DNA of 10,743 nt from positions 1 through 10,743 of the forward strand of contig DASZWY010000088.1 of assembly GCA_035546135.1 (NCBI GenBank), in the 5' to 3' direction. Under the pieces are notes generated by a model that saw only the letters and a program-made list of their open reading frames with translations, was not told the origin of the DNA and did not search any database. The translations under genes and the position numbers were made by a program. Of this stretch, positions 1 through 6,871 are shown one piece after another; the stretch's first letter is position 1; each line of letters opens with the position of its first letter. The stretch comes from JABDGR01 sp035546135 (lineage in GTDB: Bacteria > Verrucomicrobiota > Verrucomicrobiia > Opitutales > JABDGR01).

Positions 1-162
1 ATAGATGAATGGCGACATTTGCCGCAGCAGGCGCAGCGGCTGGTTGCCCGGATTGAAACGCAGGGGTGGCAGGCTGGCGACGTTGGCCCAATCGTGCGAC
101 AAGATGGCCACTCCGCGGTCGCGGGTCTCCCAAAAAGCTTCAAGCATGTGGCGTTCAGGCAT
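1..162 (-). CDS. Unrecognised protein, 5' part only (runs off left edge)
   Basis: The minus strand is open from an ATG at 162 to the window edge, giving 54 codons that begin MPERHMLEAFWETRDRG and end RQMSPFIY. The codons favour G or C in the third position, as in the neighbouring genes, and the composition (Trp, His, Arg and aliphatic residues in a soluble-protein mix) looks like real protein. A promoter-like TATAAA lies about 23 bases upstream of the ATG. A second in-frame ATG sits five codons later, at 147. The frame stays open upstream of the ATG without another ATG, so a non-ATG start cannot be excluded. I do not recognise the family and assign no function. It is divergent from mnmA, whose start is about 120 bases away. 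Confidence is limited because only a fragment is visible. Confidence 0.45.
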   Translation of the reverse strand, partial: MPERHMLEAFWETRDRGVAILSHDWANVASLPPLRFNPGNQPLRLLRQMSPFIY

Positions 163-184
163 GCGAACAAAGGTGCGAGCCGCT

Positions 185-214
185 TTTATAGCAGGTGCGA
201 CGCCATTATGTAAG
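185..214 (-). promoter_or_regulatory. Putative promoter for the left-edge minus-strand gene
   Basis: Read on the minus strand, a -10-like TATAAA occupies 190-185. A -35-like CTTACA (four of six matches to TTGACA) occupies 214-209, giving an 18-base spacer. Transcription would start near 178, leaving a leader of about 16 bases before the ATG at 162. An AT-rich hexamer of this quality stands out in a GC-rich region, which gives modest support. Confidence 0.35.
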
Positions 215-251
215 CTGGTTTTTACTCGAAATGTTCCTGGCAAAACCCGAA

Positions 252-274
252 ACTCGCAACCCGCGACTCGCAAC
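252..274. repeat. Short direct repeat just upstream of mnmA
   Basis: The 9-mer ACTCGCAAC occurs at 252-260 and again at 266-274, starts 14 bases apart, in the short spacer before the mnmA ATG at 281. No SD-like sequence precedes that ATG, so the repeat fills the place where a ribosome binding site would be. It may be a remnant of an intergenic repeat family or simple chance. Confidence 0.3.
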
Positions 275-280
275 GGATTT

Positions 281-1369
281 ATGGCCCGGATTCTGGCAGC
301 ACTCTCCGGCGGCGTGGACAGCGCCGTGGCCGCTCTGCTTTTGCACGAACAGGGCCATGAGGTCGTGGGCGCGTATATGCGCACGTGGATGCACGAGGAG
401 GGCGCGGCGGTGTTCGCCGATTGCCCGTGGGAACGCGATGTGGAAGAAGCCCGCGCCGTCGCAGCGAAGCTGGGCATTCCGTTCCATGTGCTCAACTTGA
501 TTGAGGACTACCGCACACGGGTGGTGGATTATTTGGTGTCCGGCTATGCGGGCGGGCAGACGCCGAACCCCGATTGCATGTGCAACCGCGAAATCAAATT
601 CGGCGTGCTGGAAAGCCAGGCGGAGCAGTTGGGCTGCGAATTTGTCGCCACGGGCCATTATGTGCGCCGACGCAACAACGCGGATGGCTCGGTGGACATC
701 CTCACCGGCGAGGACCCGAACAAGGACCAGTCGTATTTTCTCGCGATGGTGCGGCAGGAAAGCCTGCGGCGCGCGCTGTTTCCCGTCGGCCAACTGCACA
801 AACCACAAGTGCGCGAACTGGCGCGAAGTGCCGGCCTGCCCAATGCCGAGCGCAAGGACAGCCAGGGCATCTGCTTTCTCGGGCGCGTGCCCATCAACGC
901 GTTTCTCGACCAATATATTGCCGAAGCGCCCGGGCCGATTGTCACACCGGCTGGCCGCGAACTCGGCACCCATCGCGGGCTGCATCGCTACACCCTCGGG
1001 CAACGCCATGGCATCGGCGTGCCGTCGAACACCGACCACAAGGCCTACGTGGTCGTCGGCAAAGACCGCGCGCGCAATGCGCTGGTGGTGGCTTTCGATG
1101 AACCGGACGCGCCTGGCTTATGGGGCCGCGAATTTTCCCTGCGGGACTTGCACTGGACGAACCGCGCGCCCGCCGGCGCCGGGCCGCACCCCCTGTTGGT
1201 GCGCCCGCGCTATCGCGACCCGGCGATGGCGGCGACGCTGGAAATGAATCCAGCCAATGCGTCGCGCGGAAAATTGATTTTTGCGGAAGCCCAGCGCGCC
1301 CTGGCCCCGGGGCAAATCGCCGCGTTGTTCGATGGCGAGGTGCTGCTCGGCGGCGGTGTTTACGAATAG
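281..1369 (+). CDS. mnmA: tRNA-specific 2-thiouridylase MnmA
   Basis: MnmA is a cytoplasmic enzyme that activates U34 of Lys, Glu and Gln tRNAs with ATP and inserts sulfur relayed from a cysteine desulfurase, giving 2-thiouridine at the wobble base. The 362-residue product has the usual family length. The N-terminal PP-loop SGGVDSAV is at residues 9-16. The first catalytic Cys is C101 in PNPDCMCNREIKF, and the second is C198 in DSQGICFLG. The conserved DQSYFL is at 149-154, and TLGQRHGIG at 238-246 leads into the C-terminal beta-barrel. The frame is open back to position 5, but family similarity begins exactly at the ATG at 281 (MARILAALSGG), so I chose that start. An extra Cys, C99, sits two residues before C101. 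The gene stands alone on the plus strand and ends 4 bases from the convergent gene at 1374. Confidence 0.96.
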   Translation: MARILAALSGGVDSAVAALLLHEQGHEVVGAYMRTWMHEEGAAVFADCPWERDVEEARAVAAKLGIPFHVLNLIEDYRTRVVDYLVSGYAGGQTPNPDCMCNREIKFGVLESQAEQLGCEFVATGHYVRRRNNADGSVDILTGEDPNKDQSYFLAMVRQESLRRALFPVGQLHKPQVRELARSAGLPNAERKDSQGICFLGRVPINAFLDQYIAEAPGPIVTPAGRELGTHRGLHRYTLGQRHGIGVPSNTDHKAYVVVGKDRARNALVVAFDEPDAPGLWGREFSLRDLHWTNRAPAGAGPHPLLVRPRYRDPAMAATLEMNPANASRGKLIFAEAQRALAPGQIAALFDGEVLLGGGVYE

Positions 1370-1373
1370 AAAA

Positions 1374-1832
1374 TTACGAACTCTGCTGGAGCCGGCCTTT
1401 GTCGGTGAAAATCAGGAACAGGCCGCTGAACGTCATCACCGCAAGGAGGCAAACGCTGCCCCAGAATGCCAGCACCGCATCGAAACCGTAAATCCAGCCA
1501 AAAGCGACCGTGGGCGCAAAAACGAGAATGCCCGCCGCCAAACCAAAGGCCGCAAAACCGAGCCGCAGCCGCCGACGCGGGCCGGCGTTGGTGCGCGGGG
1601 GGGCGCCAGGCTTCACCCGCGCGGTCAGCACGAGAATCGTGCCGATGGCGCAAAGCAAAGTAATATACGCCACCCAAATCCAGTGATGCAGCACGGCCTC
1701 GGCCCCGAATTGCTGCCAAAACACCACCGTCGGGGCGATGATGAGAATCGCCGCCACAAGAAGCAAAAGAGTGACACCTAAACTAAGCCGCCGCATCAGG
1801 TTAATTGGGGGGAAAGGACGCTTATTTTCCAC
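1374..1832 (-). CDS. Small four-helix membrane protein with internal duplication
   Basis: The 152-residue product is not a family I recognise. It shows four hydrophobic segments, at about 18-38, 50-71, 91-111 and 121-143, with a basic Pro/Arg-rich linker at 72-90 between the two pairs. The two halves look duplicated: residues 25-71 align without gaps to 98-144 (offset 73), with 18 of 47 identical. Shared residues include APTV at 33-36 and 106-109, W51/W124, G64/G137 and T70/T143. The chosen start is GTG at 1832, which has GGGGA a few bases upstream; an in-frame ATG at 1796 is the alternative and would keep all four helices. The gene follows recN by 60 bases on the same strand and may be cotranscribed with it. 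It is likely in the inner membrane. No catalytic or metal-binding motif is evident. Confidence 0.75.
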   Translation of the reverse strand: MENKRPFPPINLMRRLSLGVTLLLLVAAILIIAPTVVFWQQFGAEAVLHHWIWVAYITLLCAIGTILVLTARVKPGAPPRTNAGPRRRLRLGFAAFGLAAGILVFAPTVAFGWIYGFDAVLAFWGSVCLLAVMTFSGLFLIFTDKGRLQQSS

Positions 1833-1892
1833 CGCTTTCCCCGCTGAGGCAAGCCCGCAGTATGTGACAATCGGGAACAGGGCGAAGGCGCA

Positions 1893-3563
1893 TCAAACCC
1901 CCGCGAGCAGCGCCTTGGCGTGCTGTTGGGCGGATTTGGCGGAGCGGTCGCCGAGCATGCGCGCGAGCTCGCCCACCCGCGCGGCATTGTCGTCGTGGAT
2001 ATCGCGAATGGCGACGGTCGTGACGCGCGCGGCGTGGTGTTTTTCGACGACCAGATGCCGCGCCGCCCGGGCTGCGACCTGCGGCAGGTGCGTCACGCAA
2101 AAAACCTGGTGCCGCGCGCCCAGCGCTGCCAATTCCTGGCCCACGGCCGCGCCAATTTCGCCGCCGACGTTGGCGTCCACCTCGTCGAAGACCAGCAACG
2201 GCGTGGCGTCGGCCTCGGCCAATACGGCCTTGAGCGCGAGCATCACGCGCGCGGTCTCGCCACTCGAGGCGATTTTGTTCAACGGCAGCGGCGCCTGGCC
2301 GGGATTAGGCGCGAAAAGGATTTCGACCTGCGCGTCGCCATGTTCGCGCAACTCGGGCGCGGCGGTGACGGTGATTTGCAAACCGGCCTGCTTGAAACCG
2401 AGCGCCTTGAGCAACCGCGCCGCCTTTTTCTCCAAAGTTTGCGCGGCCTCGGCACGGGCGGCGCGCAGCTTGGCGGCGTCGCGGCGCAGGGCCTTTTCCC
2501 GCGCCGCGGATTCGGCGGCGAGCTTGGCAAGCGTGCCCTCGATATCCGATTGCGCGGCGACTTTGCGCGCCAGTTCGTCGCGCTTGGCGCGCAAGGCGGC
2601 GGGATCGGCGCCATAGCGGCGTTGCAGCTCAAGCCACAGGCCCATGCGCTCCTGCAAGGCGCGCGCGGTTTCCTCGTCAAAATCCAGCCCGGCGACGAGC
2701 CGGCCAAAGTCGCCGCCGAGTTCCTGCAATTCGACGACTGCGTTTTCCAACCGTTGCGCGAGCGGCGCCGCCGCCGGATCGAGCGCGGCCAATTCGCGCG
2801 CGGCGCGGACCAGCGCGGGGAATTTTGCGGCGACACCTTCTTCACCGGCCAAGCCCTCCTCCAGTTGCGTGGCAAAAGTGGCGAGTTCCTGGCCCTTGTT
2901 CAGACGGTTAAAATCGCGTTCGAGCGCCGCCAGCGAATCGGGCGAGGGGTCGAGGCGGTCAATGCGCTCGATTTGCAGCCGGGTGAAATCGATCTCGTCC
3001 GGCGACATCCGGCCCGCGCGCGACAATTCTTCGGCCTCGCGCAAGCCATCACGCCAGGCCTGGTATTGCGCGGCGAATTTTACCACGGCGTCATCGAGCC
3101 GCGCAAAGGCGTCGAGCATTTCGCGCTGGTGCTTTTCCTGAAAAAGTTTTTGCGGCTCGCCGGGGCCGTGAAAGTCCACCCAAGCCTCGCCGATTTCCTG
3201 CAAAGCGCCAAGCGTGGCGAGCGCGCCGTTGACCTGCAGCCGTGGAACCTTCGTGGTGGATAGCGCGCGGCGCAAGATTAGCGCGCCATCTTCGCAAACA
3301 GGCAGGCTGAGTTTTTCGAGCAGGGCATTGACGCGGACGAGCGCCGGGCCGCTGAAGGAGAGCACGCCCTCGACCTCGCAGGTTTCCGCACCCTGGCGGA
3401 TGACGGTTTTGTCCACGCGATTGCCCGCGAGGAGGGCCAGCGCGCCGAGCAGGACGCTCTTGCCCGCGCCGGTCTCGCCGGTGACGGCGGTGAAACCCGG
3501 GCCGAATTCCAGTTCGGCGCGCTCGACCAGCGCGAGGTCCCGGATGCGGAGGAATTGGAGCAT
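1893..3563 (-). CDS. recN: DNA repair protein RecN
   Basis: RecN is an SMC-like ATPase recruited to DNA double-strand breaks, where it supports recombinational repair. The 556-residue product matches the family's usual length of about 550. It opens with MLQFLRIRDLALVERAELEF, then Walker A GETGAGKS at about residues 29-36. A long Ala/Glu/Arg-rich helical middle follows, consistent with the coiled coil. The C-terminal half has the ABC signature region SSGETARVMLALK, Walker B LLVFDEVDANVGG and the switch-region CVTHLPQVAA. The signature reads SSGE where RecN proteins normally have SGGE. I chose the ATG at 3563 because RecN homology starts there; the frame continues to a TTG at 3596, but that extension is encoded by the TTCAA repeat. 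No SD is visible. It sits 50 bases after the DUF2017 gene and 60 before the membrane-protein gene. Confidence 0.95.
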   Translation of the reverse strand: MLQFLRIRDLALVERAELEFGPGFTAVTGETGAGKSVLLGALALLAGNRVDKTVIRQGAETCEVEGVLSFSGPALVRVNALLEKLSLPVCEDGALILRRALSTTKVPRLQVNGALATLGALQEIGEAWVDFHGPGEPQKLFQEKHQREMLDAFARLDDAVVKFAAQYQAWRDGLREAEELSRAGRMSPDEIDFTRLQIERIDRLDPSPDSLAALERDFNRLNKGQELATFATQLEEGLAGEEGVAAKFPALVRAARELAALDPAAAPLAQRLENAVVELQELGGDFGRLVAGLDFDEETARALQERMGLWLELQRRYGADPAALRAKRDELARKVAAQSDIEGTLAKLAAESAAREKALRRDAAKLRAARAEAAQTLEKKAARLLKALGFKQAGLQITVTAAPELREHGDAQVEILFAPNPGQAPLPLNKIASSGETARVMLALKAVLAEADATPLLVFDEVDANVGGEIGAAVGQELAALGARHQVFCVTHLPQVAARAARHLVVEKHHAARVTTVAIRDIHDDNAARVGELARMLGDRSAKSAQQHAKALLAGV

Positions 3564-3572
3564 GGACACGAG

Positions 3573-3618
3573 CAACATCGAACATTCAACGCCCAATATT
3601 CAATCTTGAATTTTCAAG
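3573..3618. repeat. TTCAA-type intergenic repeat with overlapping inverted repeats
   Basis: The spacer between recN and the DUF2017 gene is AT-rich against its surroundings and iterates ATTCAA at 3584-3589 and 3598-3603, with TTCAA at 3613-3617. It contains two overlapping inverted repeats: ATTCAA-TC-TTGAAT at 3598-3611 and CTTGAA-TT-TTCAAG at 3605-3618, the second covering the DUF2017 stop codon. From memory, arrays of this type recur between genes in Verrucomicrobia and Planctomycetes genomes; membership in such a family is inference. Confidence 0.45.
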
Positions 3619-4123
3619 CCGGACGCGCGCCCGGGTCGAGTTGCTGGATCAAATCCTCCTCGAGATGGGCCAGCAGGCGGAAGCAGGCGTAACCCTGCTG
3701 CTCGGCGGACGGCAGGCGGAAGACGTCGATTTCGCCCTGGGCCTCGGGAGTGGTCAGGTCGCGCAGGAGGGTTTCGCGCAAATGCAGGCGCACCTGCACG
3801 CTCGCGCGGGCCAATGCTTCGGCAGCGGGAGGCGCCACCGGCAGGTCGGCCTGGCCAAATTGTGGGTTGGCGGCGAGCGCCTGCAGCGCATCGGTGTCAA
3901 AGCCCGCGCGCTCGCGCAGACTGTCGGCCCAGGCGGCCTGCAAATCCGGGTCGGGCGGTTCATCGGGCAAGCCGGACGGTGGCGTGATTTCTTCCGGCGC
4001 AGCGGCGCGGGCGTTATCGACACGCTGGATCAGGTCGAGCAGCACCCCGCGCAAGAGCGGCGAAAACCGCAGCCGCACGCGGAGTACGCCGGGTGAGGGA
4101 ACCGGGCCGGATTGCTCAGGCAT
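3614..4123 (-). CDS. DUF2017 family protein, ClpS partner gene
   Basis: This 169-residue soluble protein resembles the DUF2017 family, which in Actinobacteria often lies directly after clpS; the function is unknown. The N-terminus VLRVRLRFSPLLRGVLLDLI leads into an acidic, Pro-rich region at about 38-60. A largely helical C-terminal half follows, ending in YACFRLLAHLEEDLIQQL. No catalytic motif, signal peptide or membrane segment is evident. The start is the ATG at 4123. The upstream clpS stop codon lies at 4116-4118, so the genes overlap by 8 bases, which suggests translational coupling and a shared task with ClpS. The frame is open to 4288, but that part lies inside clpS and has no family resemblance. 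The assignment rests on context plus general sequence character, so the family name is less sure than the gene. Confidence 0.72.
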   Translation of the reverse strand: MPEQSGPVPSPGVLRVRLRFSPLLRGVLLDLIQRVDNARAAAPEEITPPSGLPDEPPDPDLQAAWADSLRERAGFDTDALQALAANPQFGQADLPVAPPAAEALARASVQVRLHLRETLLRDLTTPEAQGEIDVFRLPSAEQQGYACFRLLAHLEEDLIQQLDPGARPA

Positions 4124-4445
4124 GGGACTCCATCTTCGCGCGCAGATGCCACTGATGCAAGGCATGGACGTAGTGTTCGGCAGCCTCGCGCGCGCCCGTC
4201 CAGACCACCGAGCGGCCCTCCTGATGGACTTCAAGCATGAGCTGGCGAGCCCGGGCGGCCTCGTAGCCAAAGACCCGGCGAAAAACATGGACGACGTAGG
4301 TCATCAGGTTCACGTCGTCATCGAGCACGATGACGTCCCACGACGGTTCGACCGCGGGCTCAGTGCGCGTGCGCGGACGGGGGGCCACGTGCGGGCTGGT
4401 TGCCGCCGCGGGGATAAGGCGCGGCCACTGGGCGGGCGGGTTCAT
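4116..4445 (-). CDS. clpS: ATP-dependent Clp protease adaptor ClpS
   Basis: ClpS binds proteins carrying N-degron residues and delivers them to the Clp protease through the N-domain of the ClpA or ClpC unfoldase. The 109-residue product has a flexible Pro/Ala-rich tail (1-35) that fits the family's disordered unfoldase-engaging arm. The ClpS core is about 36-105: WDVIVLDDDVNLMTYVVHVF, then FGYEAARARQLMLEVHQEG with the degron-pocket His at H74. The VNLM.YV..VF wording is closer to actinobacterial than to E. coli ClpS. Aligned to E. coli, D43 matches D35 and H74 matches H66, but N34 is replaced by D42. I chose the ATG at 4445; an upstream in-frame start at 4514 would add unrelated sequence. It overlaps the DUF2017 gene by 8 bases. 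Its upstream region, shared with the divergent ATPase gene, shows no convincing -35/-10 pair in this orientation. Confidence 0.92.
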   Translation of the reverse strand: MNPPAQWPRLIPAAATSPHVAPRPRTRTEPAVEPSWDVIVLDDDVNLMTYVVHVFRRVFGYEAARARQLMLEVHQEGRSVVWTGAREAAEHYVHALHQWHLRAKMESHA

Positions 4446-4537
4446 GGCAAAGTGAAGATTGGGATAGCTTATCTTTCTCCGGCAAAAATGCAAGCGGGGC
4501 ACCGCCGGCCGCACCCCGCCCCGCCCTTTTCCCAGGC

Positions 4538-4565
4538 TTGACCTTTTTTAGAATTATTCTAAATT
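4538..4565 (+). promoter_or_regulatory. Predicted promoter of the P1B-4 ATPase gene
   Basis: TTGACC at 4538-4543 matches five of six bases of the sigma70-type -35 box. TAAATT at 4560-4565 is a weaker -10 (four of six) after a 16-base spacer. Transcription would start near 4572, only a few bases before the ATG at 4578. That agrees with the absence of any SD sequence and suggests a very short leader. The palindrome at 4547-4563 lies inside this promoter. Confidence 0.5.
4547..4563. promoter_or_regulatory. Putative Fur/PerR-family operator (7-1-7 palindrome)
   Basis: TTTAGAATTATTCTAAA is a perfect inverted repeat of 8 bases on each side of a central T at 4555. Its 15-base core TTAGAAT-T-ATTCTAA has the 7-1-7 form of Fur-superfamily boxes and differs from the PerR consensus TTATAATNATTATAA at one base per half. 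It lies between the predicted -35 and -10 and overlaps the -10 of a metal-export ATPase gene, the usual place for a repressor. The palindrome is seen; the regulator is inferred, and Fur, PerR or Zur could bind it. Confidence 0.55.
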
Positions 4566-4577
4566 GGCTACCCTCCC

Positions 4578-6857
4578 ATGCCCGCACCCGCAGCAGACGC
4601 GCTCGATGAATCCTGGGTCTCCGGCCTGGCGGAATTCCTGAACACGCAGGAGAACGTCGAGGCGCTCGTCGTCGAGCCTGGCAAGCGCCGCATCGCCGTG
4701 GCCACCCTCGGCCCGGTGGATGAGGTGCGCCTGCGCGCGCGGCTGGCGGAGATTTTGCGCGTCCTGCACGAGCATGAACACACGCATGACCACCACGGCC
4801 ATGCGCCTACCCAGGAGCGCCTGCCCGCCGGAATGAAGGTCAGCACGCAGGCCGGCGAAATGCTGCTGGAAAAGGGGCGCCCCTGCCAGACGGCCGCGCG
4901 TTTCCGCAAATGGCGCGAAATCCCCTGGCCGGAAATGGGCCATACGCACACTTTTGAAACCGGCGAAGACTGGAAACTTTTGGCCACGCTGGCGGGCACC
5001 TGTCTGGTGTTTTTGTTGGCAGGCTACATCGCGCCGATGCTTGCGCCGGGAGTGGCCTGGCTCGGGCCGGCATTGTTCATCGCGGCGATGGGCGCCGGCG
5101 GCTGGGATGCGCTGGTGGATTCGCTCGATGGCCTGCGCCACTTCCAGGTGGACATCCATTTCCTGATGATCGCGGTGGCCGTCGGGGCCAGTGCCATCGG
5201 CCACTTTGGCGAAGGCGCGCTGCTGCTGTTTTTGTTCTCCACCTCGGGCGCCCTTGAGGAATTCGCGATGCACCGCACCCGGCGCGCGATTGACGCGCTC
5301 TTCAAGGCCGCGCCCAAAACCGCGCGCCGCGAAATGCCCGGCGGCGGCGAAGAGACGATTCCCGTCGAAGACGTGCGCCCCGGGGACATCCTGCTCGCGC
5401 GCGAAGGCGACGCCTTCCCGGTGGACGGCGAGATGCTCTCCGGCAAGACCGCCGCCGATGAATCGAACCTGACCGGCGAATCCACGCCCGTCGAAAAGCA
5501 GCCGGGCGATCCGGTGTATTCCGGCACGCTCAATCTGTGGGGCGCGGCGCGTTTTCGCGCGACGGCGCGGGCGGCGGAAAGTTCGCTGCAAAAAATCATC
5601 CGGCTCATCCAGGAGGCGCAGCACCTCAAGGCGCCGAGCCAGCGCTTTACCGACAAATTCGGCACGCCCTACGCGCTCGGCATCATGGGCGCGGCGCTGG
5701 CGCTGTTTTTGTTCGACTGGCTCGTGCTCGGCACCGCGCCATTCCACGATGCCGCAGGCGGCGGCTACTCGGCCTTTTACCGCGCCATGACGCTGCTCGT
5801 CGTCGCCAGCCCGTGCGCGCTGGTCATTTCCATCCCTTCGGCGATTCTCGCGGCCATCGCGTGGGGCGCGCGACGCGGCATCCTGTTCCGCGGCGGCGCG
5901 GCGCTGGAAAAACTCGCGGGCGTGGACGTCGTCGCACTCGACAAGACCGGCACGCTGACCACCGGCGAACTCGTCGTCGAGAGCGTCGAGAGCTTCCCGC
6001 CCGGGCGCGAGGAAGAGGTCACCACCTTTGCGATGGCCCTCGAAAAAGAAGCCAGCCACCCCATCGCGCACGCGATTGTGCGCTACGGCCGCGAGCGCGG
6101 TTTGCAGCCGCGCGAGGTCGAGAAATTCCGCGCCATCACCGGCGCGGGCGTGCAGGGCGAAATCGGCGCGGCCCGCTGCGTGCTGGGCCGGCGCGAACTC
6201 CTCGAGCAAGGCTCGCTGGCGGAGTGGGCGAAATCGCTGCCGCTGCCGCCGCCGGAGTTTGCGGAGGTCTGGCTCGTCACGGAAAATTTGCTGGGGCGGC
6301 TGCTGCTGCGCGACCAGATCCGCACGCAATCCGCGCCCGTGCTCGCGGCGCTCAAGGCCGAGGGTCTGCACACCGTCATGCTCACCGGCGACCGGCGCGA
6401 AACCGCCGAGGCCGTGGGCAAGCAAATCGGCCTGAGCGAAGTGCGCGCCGGGCTGCAACCCGCGGACAAGGTGGCCGTGCTGCGCGATTTCAAAAAACAA
6501 GGCCGCAAAGTCGCGATGGTCGGCGACGGCGTAAACGACGCCCCGTGTCTGGCCGCGGCGGACGTGGCCGTCGGCATGGGCGCGCGCGGGGCCGACGCTG
6601 CGCTCGAACAATCGGAAATCGTGCTGATGGGCGACAAGATTGAGCTGTTCCTCGACGCCTACCATTTGAGCCACCGCACCCGGCGCATCATTCACCAAAA
6701 CCTCATCGTGTCGCTCGGCACGATTCTCGTGATGGTCTGCGCCGCCCTCCCGGGCCTCGTGCCCATCACCCTCGGCGTCGTCGCCCACGAAGGCTCAACC
6801 GTGATCGTGTGCCTGAACAGCCTGCGGTTGTTGTGGACAGGGAAGAAGGACCGATAA
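4578..6857 (+). CDS. P1B-4-type heavy-metal-exporting ATPase (Co/Fe(II)/Zn)
   Basis: This 759-residue inner-membrane pump uses ATP to export divalent cations. Helices occur at about 132-152, 160-178, 195-225, 365-385, 403-428 and 706-748. The actuator-domain TGES is at 299-302, the phosphorylated D455 in DKTGT, the HP motif at 494-495, MLTGD at 601-605 and GDGVNDAP at 649-656. The ion-site motifs SPC (411-413) and HEGST (737-741) are those described for subgroup P1B-4 (CoaT, CtpD, PfeT, FrvA types), rather than the CPC of copper and zinc/cadmium pumps. The N-terminus has no CxxC metal-binding motif; instead a His-rich run HEHEHTHDHHGH occupies 64-75. The ATG at 4578 is preceded by a promoter with a Fur/PerR-like box, pointing to iron or peroxide control. 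Subgroup membership is well supported; the true substrate among Co, Fe(II) and Zn is not decidable here. Confidence 0.94.
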   Translation: MPAPAADALDESWVSGLAEFLNTQENVEALVVEPGKRRIAVATLGPVDEVRLRARLAEILRVLHEHEHTHDHHGHAPTQERLPAGMKVSTQAGEMLLEKGRPCQTAARFRKWREIPWPEMGHTHTFETGEDWKLLATLAGTCLVFLLAGYIAPMLAPGVAWLGPALFIAAMGAGGWDALVDSLDGLRHFQVDIHFLMIAVAVGASAIGHFGEGALLLFLFSTSGALEEFAMHRTRRAIDALFKAAPKTARREMPGGGEETIPVEDVRPGDILLAREGDAFPVDGEMLSGKTAADESNLTGESTPVEKQPGDPVYSGTLNLWGAARFRATARAAESSLQKIIRLIQEAQHLKAPSQRFTDKFGTPYALGIMGAALALFLFDWLVLGTAPFHDAAGGGYSAFYRAMTLLVVASPCALVISIPSAILAAIAWGARRGILFRGGAALEKLAGVDVVALDKTGTLTTGELVVESVESFPPGREEEVTTFAMALEKEASHPIAHAIVRYGRERGLQPREVEKFRAITGAGVQGEIGAARCVLGRRELLEQGSLAEWAKSLPLPPPEFAEVWLVTENLLGRLLLRDQIRTQSAPVLAALKAEGLHTVMLTGDRRETAEAVGKQIGLSEVRAGLQPADKVAVLRDFKKQGRKVAMVGDGVNDAPCLAAADVAVGMGARGADAALEQSEIVLMGDKIELFLDAYHLSHRTRRIIHQNLIVSLGTILVMVCAALPGLVPITLGVVAHEGSTVIVCLNSLRLLWTGKKDR

Positions 6858-6871
6858 CCCAGACTCACGAC

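Noticed and set aside
5..280. N-terminal extension of MnmA by 92 codons
   Set aside because: MnmA homology begins at the ATG at 281, and the extension runs antisense to a better-supported gene and promoter.
206..1039. Long open frame antisense to mnmA
   Set aside because: It lies wholly opposite a confidently identified gene and has no recognisable domain. High third-position GC creates long antisense frames.
1920..3263. Long plus-strand frame opposite recN
   Set aside because: Its composition is low-complexity and it has no motifs, while the minus strand encodes complete RecN.
3564..3596. TTG-initiated extension of RecN
   Set aside because: The added codons are encoded by the TTCAA intergenic repeat, and ATG 3563 starts exactly at the family N-terminus.
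4554..6788. Very long (744-codon) open frame antisense to the P1B-4 ATPase
   Set aside because: The product is Arg/His/Gly/Ala-rich without domains, a typical shadow of a GC-rich gene. The sense strand carries every ATPase motif.
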